Assembly: GCA_040755295.1 (NCBI GenBank)
Contig: JBFMBK010000011.1
Span: 38,030 to 102,029 of the forward strand
Source: Bacillota bacterium
GTDB taxonomy: Bacteria; Bacillota; Desulfotomaculia; Desulfotomaculales; Ammonificaceae
Reading direction: 5' to 3'
DNA: 64,000 nt
Part shown: one piece after another, positions 59,916 to 64,000 of the stretch
Position numbering within the stretch: the stretch's first letter is position 1
Layout: every line of letters begins with the position of its first letter
Position numbers and translations under genes: made by a program
The notes under the pieces: model-generated
The model's database searches: none
What the model was told of the DNA's origin: nothing
The model's input: the letters and a program-made list of their open reading frames with translations, nothing else

Positions 59916-61085
59916 ATGCGGATATGCTTTATCGGCGGTACACGCTATAGCCTGCCGCTGGACGAAACCAGTGCGAAAAAATTCCGTCTACTGTCTCAAC
60001 TTGGTGAACTGTATGTGATCGGCTTCGCGCAAAACCCAAAGCCGCATCGTTTTACCGAGCACGCGAATTTTTATTTGATGCCGAAGCTCCCTCTGCCCGT
60101 ATTGAGATACTTCCTTATGCTCACGTCAGGTACCCTGTTGGCTTTGTGGTTCATACTCGTACAAAAAGTACGCATCCTGGTTGCCCAGAGCCCTTACGAA
60201 GGATTTGCGGGTGCGGCAGCCAAAAAACTGGCCCGGCTCATCGGTTTAGAAACAGCATTAATTGTGGAAAGCCACGGTAACTTCGAGGAAAGCATTTTTT
60301 TGCAACGGCGGGTATTGGTGCCCGATATATATAGGGCTTTGATGCGGTGGACGTCGAAATTCGCATTGAAGCATGCGGACCTGCTCCGGGCGGTCTCCAA
60401 CTCTACACACGAGCAACTCCAGCGCTGGTCGCCGGGTAAGCCGATCATACAATTCCCGGCCTGGACGGATATGGATGTGTTTCTGAACACGCAGCCGGAG
60501 CAGGCCGGCGATGATGTACTTTTCGCCGGAGTGCTGACTCCTCTCAAGGGTGTACATATTCTAATCGATGCTTTTGCGAAAGTAGGCCGGAAACTGCCCA
60601 CAGCGCAGCTCTGGATAGCGGGGCGGGATGAAAACAAAGAGTACGCCGCCGAGCTTCGTGAGAAAGCGGCAGCGCTCGGGCTGGCAGACAGGATTCATTT
60701 CACGGGAGAGGTGTCACAGCAAGAACTTGCCCGGTATATGGCCCGTTGCCGTGTTTTCGTACTGCCTTCTTTTTCTGAAGCGCTTCCACGTGTGGTCTTT
60801 GAGGCTATGGCTGCCGCAAAGCCCGTCATCGCCAGTAACGTCGGCGGGATACCCGAGCTCGTTCAAGATGAAGAAACGGGTTTCCTGGTCCCCCCAGGAG
60901 ACATAGAGTCCCTCACGAAACGGCTGCACTGGGTGCTTACCCACCCGGAGGGAGCGGAAACAATAGGAAAACAGGCAAGAGAATCTGCACGGAAGCTTTT
61001 TTCTTCCAAAGCTTATGTAGACAGTTACCGAAAGCTTTTTGAAGAAGCAAGGAAAACCTTGAAGAATGCAGCAGCATGCAATTAA
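59916..61085 (+). CDS. Glycosyltransferase family 4
   Basis: About 389 residues starting at ATG 59916 (MRICFIGGTRYSLPLD), 2 bases after the previous stop; the frame opens at 59880 but that would add 12 residues inside the upstream gene. GT4 features: FAGVLTPLKGVHILIDAF, DRIHFTGEVSQQELARYM and VFVLPSFSEALPRVVFEAMAAAKPVIASNVGGIPELV. One hydrophobic segment (YFLMLTSGTLLALWFIL). Third sugar-transfer activity of this operon together with its neighbours. Confidence 0.88.
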   Translation: MRICFIGGTRYSLPLDETSAKKFRLLSQLGELYVIGFAQNPKPHRFTEHANFYLMPKLPLPVLRYFLMLTSGTLLALWFILVQKVRILVAQSPYEGFAGAAAKKLARLIGLETALIVESHGNFEESIFLQRRVLVPDIYRALMRWTSKFALKHADLLRAVSNSTHEQLQRWSPGKPIIQFPAWTDMDVFLNTQPEQAGDDVLFAGVLTPLKGVHILIDAFAKVGRKLPTAQLWIAGRDENKEYAAELREKAAALGLADRIHFTGEVSQQELARYMARCRVFVLPSFSEALPRVVFEAMAAAKPVIASNVGGIPELVQDEETGFLVPPGDIESLTKRLHWVLTHPEGAETIGKQARESARKLFSSKAYVDSYRKLFEEARKTLKNAAACN

Positions 61086-61111
61086 TGAGCTATTCTGAAG
61101 AGGTAAAAAGA

Positions 61112-62188
61112 ATGCACCTTCTATTGTTTAACCTTGCTACCGACGTTGAAGATCCGATCCTGGGTTTTACTACCCGTTGGATCCATGCACTGGCCAAACG
61201 GGTTGAGTCTATTAACGTTGTTACGATGCGCGTGGGACGCGTTGAAGTACCTGATAATGTAAAGGTTTATTCGGTAGGCAAGGAAAAGGGCTACAGCGAA
61301 CCGCGGCGGATGCTTGAATTCTACCGGCACTTATCCCGAATTCTTAAAGAAAACCGTATTGACGCATGTTTCTCCCATATGATTCCAGAGTTCAGCATCC
61401 TTGCTGCGCCGGTATTAAGGGTAAAACGGATACCTATTATCACCTGGTACGCCCACCCGACGGCCAATCGCAGGCTGAAAATCGCCCACCACTTATCCGA
61501 CCGGATGGTCGCGAGCCTGGCTTCGGCTTATCCTTACAAGCAAGACAAGCTAACGGTTGTTGGCCAAGGGATTGATACAGACCTCTTCAGCCCGGACGGA
61601 ACCGCACCGGATGAACCTCCGATGATTCTGTGCGCGGGGCGCCTCTCCCCAGCGAAGGACCACCCGACCCTGCTTCAGGCGGTGGCATTACTCAACAGGA
61701 ACCCCGAAAGCGCGTTTCGCATTGTCATCATCGGCACCCCCGCAGGCCCGCAGGGTGAAACGTACGCGCAGTCGCTTCAAAACCAGGTGGAGGAACTCGG
61801 CCTCAAGAAAACCACCAGCTTCGAACCGGCGGTTCCGACCACGTCGCTTCCGGTCTGGTACCGGCGCTGTACGGTACACGTTAACCTGACCCCTACCGGC
61901 TTTGGGGATAAAGTTGCGTGGGAGGCGATGAGCTGCGGCAGACCGTGTTTGGCGGCTAATGAAGGATTCAAGCAAACTCTGGGGAAACTGGCGGACAGGC
62001 TTCTATTCCGCCACGAGGACTACGAAGACCTGGCAGCCAAACTTAGGATGATCCTGTCACTTCCCCCGGCTGAACTCGAACAGATGGGCGCTTATTTGCG
62101 CAACAATGTTATTGAACATCATAGCTTAGACGGTTTGTCCGGCCGTCTGGTAAACCTATTCAAAGAGTTATGTTTATCCATTGCGTAG
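61112..62188 (+). CDS. Glycosyltransferase family 4
   Basis: About 358 residues from ATG 61112 (MHLLLFNLATDVED), 7 bases after GAAGAGGT; ATG 61076 overlaps the previous gene and lacks a site. Contains ILCAGRLSPAKDHPTLLQAV and a GT4 C-terminal block LTPTGFGDKVAWEAMSCGRPCLAANEG in which the second acidic residue of the E-x7-E motif is present in context. Acts with the two other GT4 genes to build the repeat unit. Confidence 0.87.
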   Translation: MHLLLFNLATDVEDPILGFTTRWIHALAKRVESINVVTMRVGRVEVPDNVKVYSVGKEKGYSEPRRMLEFYRHLSRILKENRIDACFSHMIPEFSILAAPVLRVKRIPIITWYAHPTANRRLKIAHHLSDRMVASLASAYPYKQDKLTVVGQGIDTDLFSPDGTAPDEPPMILCAGRLSPAKDHPTLLQAVALLNRNPESAFRIVIIGTPAGPQGETYAQSLQNQVEELGLKKTTSFEPAVPTTSLPVWYRRCTVHVNLTPTGFGDKVAWEAMSCGRPCLAANEGFKQTLGKLADRLLFRHEDYEDLAAKLRMILSLPPAELEQMGAYLRNNVIEHHSLDGLSGRLVNLFKELCLSIA

Positions 62189-62341
62189 GGAATTACAGAT
62201 ACACGACGCGAATGTATAGTTAATCCGTGCCTCAACAGACAAAAAATTCGTTTTGGTCGAAATCTAAGTTCGTTATATACTCTTAGTGGTATCGTTGTTG
62301 AACCATGTAACCGCTCATTACAAGGAAGTTGGTGTTTCCTG

Positions 62342-63427
62342 ATGAAGCGCGCTTTAATCACCGGCATTACCGGGCAGGACGGTTCTTATCTTGCTGAGTT
62401 ATTGCTTTCCAAGGATTATGAGGTGCACGGACTCATCCGGCGGGCAAGCACGTTTAATACGGACCGCCTCGACCATCTTTACCGTGACCCCCATGAGACG
62501 GGTGCCAGACTTTTTCTGCATTACGGGGACTTGGTGAACTCGGAGCAACTGACCAACCTGATTTACAACCTCAAACCGGAAGAAATATATCACCTAGGCG
62601 CACAGAGCCACGTCAGAGTCAGCTTCGACATACCCGAATATACGGGCGACATTACCGGCCTCGGCACCACGCGGCTTCTGGAAGCCATCCGGCGGAGCGG
62701 GATAAAAACAAGGTTCTACCAGGCGTCGAGTTCCGAGATGTTCGGAGGCGCACCTGCGCCGCAAAACGAGTCAACTCCGTTTCATCCCCGCAGCCCGTAT
62801 GCGGCCGCGAAGGTTTATTCCTACTGGATGGTTGCCAACTACCGACAGGGGTACGGCCTGTGGGCGTGCAACGGTATTCTCTTCAATCACGAAAGCCCCC
62901 GGCGCGGGGAAACATTCGTGACCCGAAAAATCACAAGGGCGCTGGCCAATATCATTACCGGCAGGCAGAAAAAGCTTTTCCTCGGGAATCTTGATGCCCG
63001 GCGCGACTGGGGCTACGCGCCGGAGTACGTGGAAGCGATGTGGTTAATGCTCCAGCAGGACAGACCGGACGATTACGTTATCGGCACCGGAGAGTCACAT
63101 TCGGTAAGAGAGTTTCTGGAAGAAGCGTTTTCTTGCGCCGGTGTTGACTGGCGTCAACACGTTGAAACCGACCCCCGTTACTTCCGGCCGACAGAGGTGG
63201 AATTCCTCCTCGCCGACGCCTCAAAAGCCCGAGGAGGACTGGGCTGGAATCCCAAGGTCCGGTTTAAGGAGCTTGTAAGGATAATGGTCGACGCTGATAT
63301 GGAAGCGGCCGGGCTCACGCCGCCCGGTGAAGGGAAGCGCATTCTTCAAGAGAAATTCTCGGGCTGGCACCAGTGGGAGACAGGCGTGAAGGCAGTGTAT
63401 GAGAACGTAAGGCGTGGAATGGAATAG
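62342..63427 (+). CDS. gmd: GDP-mannose 4,6-dehydratase
   Basis: 361 residues. Converts GDP-mannose to GDP-4-keto-6-deoxymannose, precursor of fucose, rhamnose-D or related deoxysugars. [15 protein letters not shown] at the N-terminus (GxxGxxG), [39 protein letters not shown] with the catalytic Ser/Thr, Glu and YxxxK, and [19 protein letters not shown] typical of Gmd. The partner reductase (rmd or fcl) is not in the window. It is separated from the GT by 153 bases without a clear terminator. Confidence 0.95.
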   Translation: MKRALITGITGQDGSYLAELLLSKDYEVHGLIRRASTFNTDRLDHLYRDPHETGARLFLHYGDLVNSEQLTNLIYNLKPEEIYHLGAQSHVRVSFDIPEYTGDITGLGTTRLLEAIRRSGIKTRFYQASSSEMFGGAPAPQNESTPFHPRSPYAAAKVYSYWMVANYRQGYGLWACNGILFNHESPRRGETFVTRKITRALANIITGRQKKLFLGNLDARRDWGYAPEYVEAMWLMLQQDRPDDYVIGTGESHSVREFLEEAFSCAGVDWRQHVETDPRYFRPTEVEFLLADASKARGGLGWNPKVRFKELVRIMVDADMEAAGLTPPGEGKRILQEKFSGWHQWETGVKAVYENVRRGME

Positions 63428-63479
63428 CAATAGTTAAGTAGTTTTGTAGTAAAGTGGGTAAGAAGGAAGGTCCCGCACG

Positions 63480-63883
63480 GTGGTCAATAAAGGGCAGCAG
63501 CAAGTTGACCCTATATCGACTTTTGAAGATCTCGAAGTCTGGCAAAAGGAAGAGAGTTAAGAAAAGACTTTTCGCAGCTAGTCAAGAGACTTCCCTCAAG
63601 CGAGAGGTTCCGACTTGCAGATCAGATTTTGCGGGCTTCACGGTCGGTTACCGCCAACATAGCCGAAGGATACGGGAGGTTTCACTATCAGGGGAATATC
63701 CAGTTCTGCCGACAAACGAGAGGCTCCTTGTTTGAATTGTTGGACCACCTTACAGTGGTCCATGATGAAGGATACATCGATGAGGAGAAATTTAAAGGGT
63801 ATAGGAAGCAGGTCTTTGAAATTATTCGCATGTTGAACGGGTATATCAAATACCTCAAACAGAGGAAGGCTGCGAGTGTGTAA
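63480..63883 (+). pseudogene. Four-helix-bundle (23S rRNA IVS-type) protein, frameshifted
   Basis: GTG 63480 (AAGGAAGG upstream) reads VVNKGQQQVDPISTFEDLEVWQK and then hits a stop at 63558 unless one base is added near 63549; with it the frame continues GRELRKDFSQLVKRLPSS ... RLADQILRASRSVTANIAEGYGRF ... RGSLFELLDHLTVVHDEGY to TAA 63883. The protein is the four-helix-bundle family also encoded in intervening sequences of 23S rRNA. Total length is one base short of 135 codons. Probably a recent frameshift in an A/G run; a sequencing error is possible. Confidence 0.82.
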
Positions 63884-63942
63884 AATAAATTGTGCTTCTA
63901 CTCTTTCCGAAAGTACAATAAAACGGAAAGGCAGGAAGGCAA

Positions 63943-64000
63943 ATGGAAAAGAAGAAACTGGTATCCCGTGAACAACTTAAGCAGTTTATCAAAGAGAACA
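63943..64000 (+). CDS. N-terminus of a possible transposase (partial)
   Basis: ATG 63943 with an AGGAAGG site 4-5 bases upstream reads MEKKKLVSREQLKQFIKEN and runs off the window. Lysine-rich openings of this form occur in IS256-type transposases, but 19 codons are not enough to be sure. The 60 bases upstream are AT-rich and could include an IS end. Confidence 0.4.
   Translation, partial: MEKKKLVSREQLKQFIKEN

Noticed and set aside
60194..60637. 147-codon minus-strand frame inside a GT4 gene
   Set aside because: Antisense to a conserved glycosyltransferase; no supporting signals.

Overview
The window looks like a chromosomal stretch of an anaerobic, spore-former-type Firmicute, most likely a Peptococcaceae or Desulfotomaculum-like lineage. 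This is an inference from several things: the ftsK/spoIIIE - rodZ - rimO ... cinA - recA gene order, strong GGAGG ribosome sites with frequent TTG and GTG starts, a BirA-type biotin operator, selenium-related genes, and no outer-membrane genes. The DNA is moderately GC-rich, apart from an AT-rich island at about 38.2-39.9 kb.

Layout. 0-6.9 kb: a cut-off universal stress gene, a 4-alpha-glucanotransferase, a GH57/DUF3536 glycoside hydrolase, yedF and a small membrane protein. 7-20.3 kb (minus strand): recA, cinA, a three-gene operon around a miniature FtsH-like protease, a DUF1540 protein, an MFS exporter with a PaaI-type thioesterase, rimO, rodZ and ftsK. Facing them at 14.8 kb is a DsbA/FrnE-family gene whose first redox cysteine codon is an in-frame TGA followed by a SECIS-like hairpin, so it is very probably a selenoprotein. 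20.5-27.1 kb: a complete biotin operon (bioF, bioD, bioA, an alpha/beta hydrolase in the BioH position, a bioC-like gene, bioB) behind a sigma-A promoter overlapped by a BirA operator. 27.7-37.7 kb: housekeeping genes (bifunctional nuclease, uppP, acs, an IclR regulator, rph-rdgB, tRNA-Gly and tRNA-Arg, superoxide dismutase, a PflX-like radical SAM protein).

37.7-54 kb is the accessory region. It holds a toxin-antitoxin pair whose toxin is interrupted by TAG, a truncated REP-associated transposase, an RHS polymorphic-toxin-like protein with a probable lipoprotein immunity gene, one intact and one decayed GxxExxY gene each set against a hairpin repeat, a repeat-containing 331-residue membrane-anchored protein, a 2028-residue secreted binding protein with an internal duplication, and a TPR protein. 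54.5-63.4 kb is an exopolysaccharide or glycan operon (SDR, sugar epimerase, UDP-sugar dehydrogenase, three GT4 glycosyltransferases, a methyltransferase, gmd). The window ends with a frameshifted four-helix-bundle gene and the start of a probable transposase.

Intergenic space is dominated by repeats. There is a MITE-like family of about 175 bp with inverted ends and one clear 9-10 bp target duplication, two families of long hairpin repeats, and a low-complexity mosaic. Several repeat edges supply or sit against stop codons, and one family contributes codons to the N-termini of two secreted or anchored proteins.
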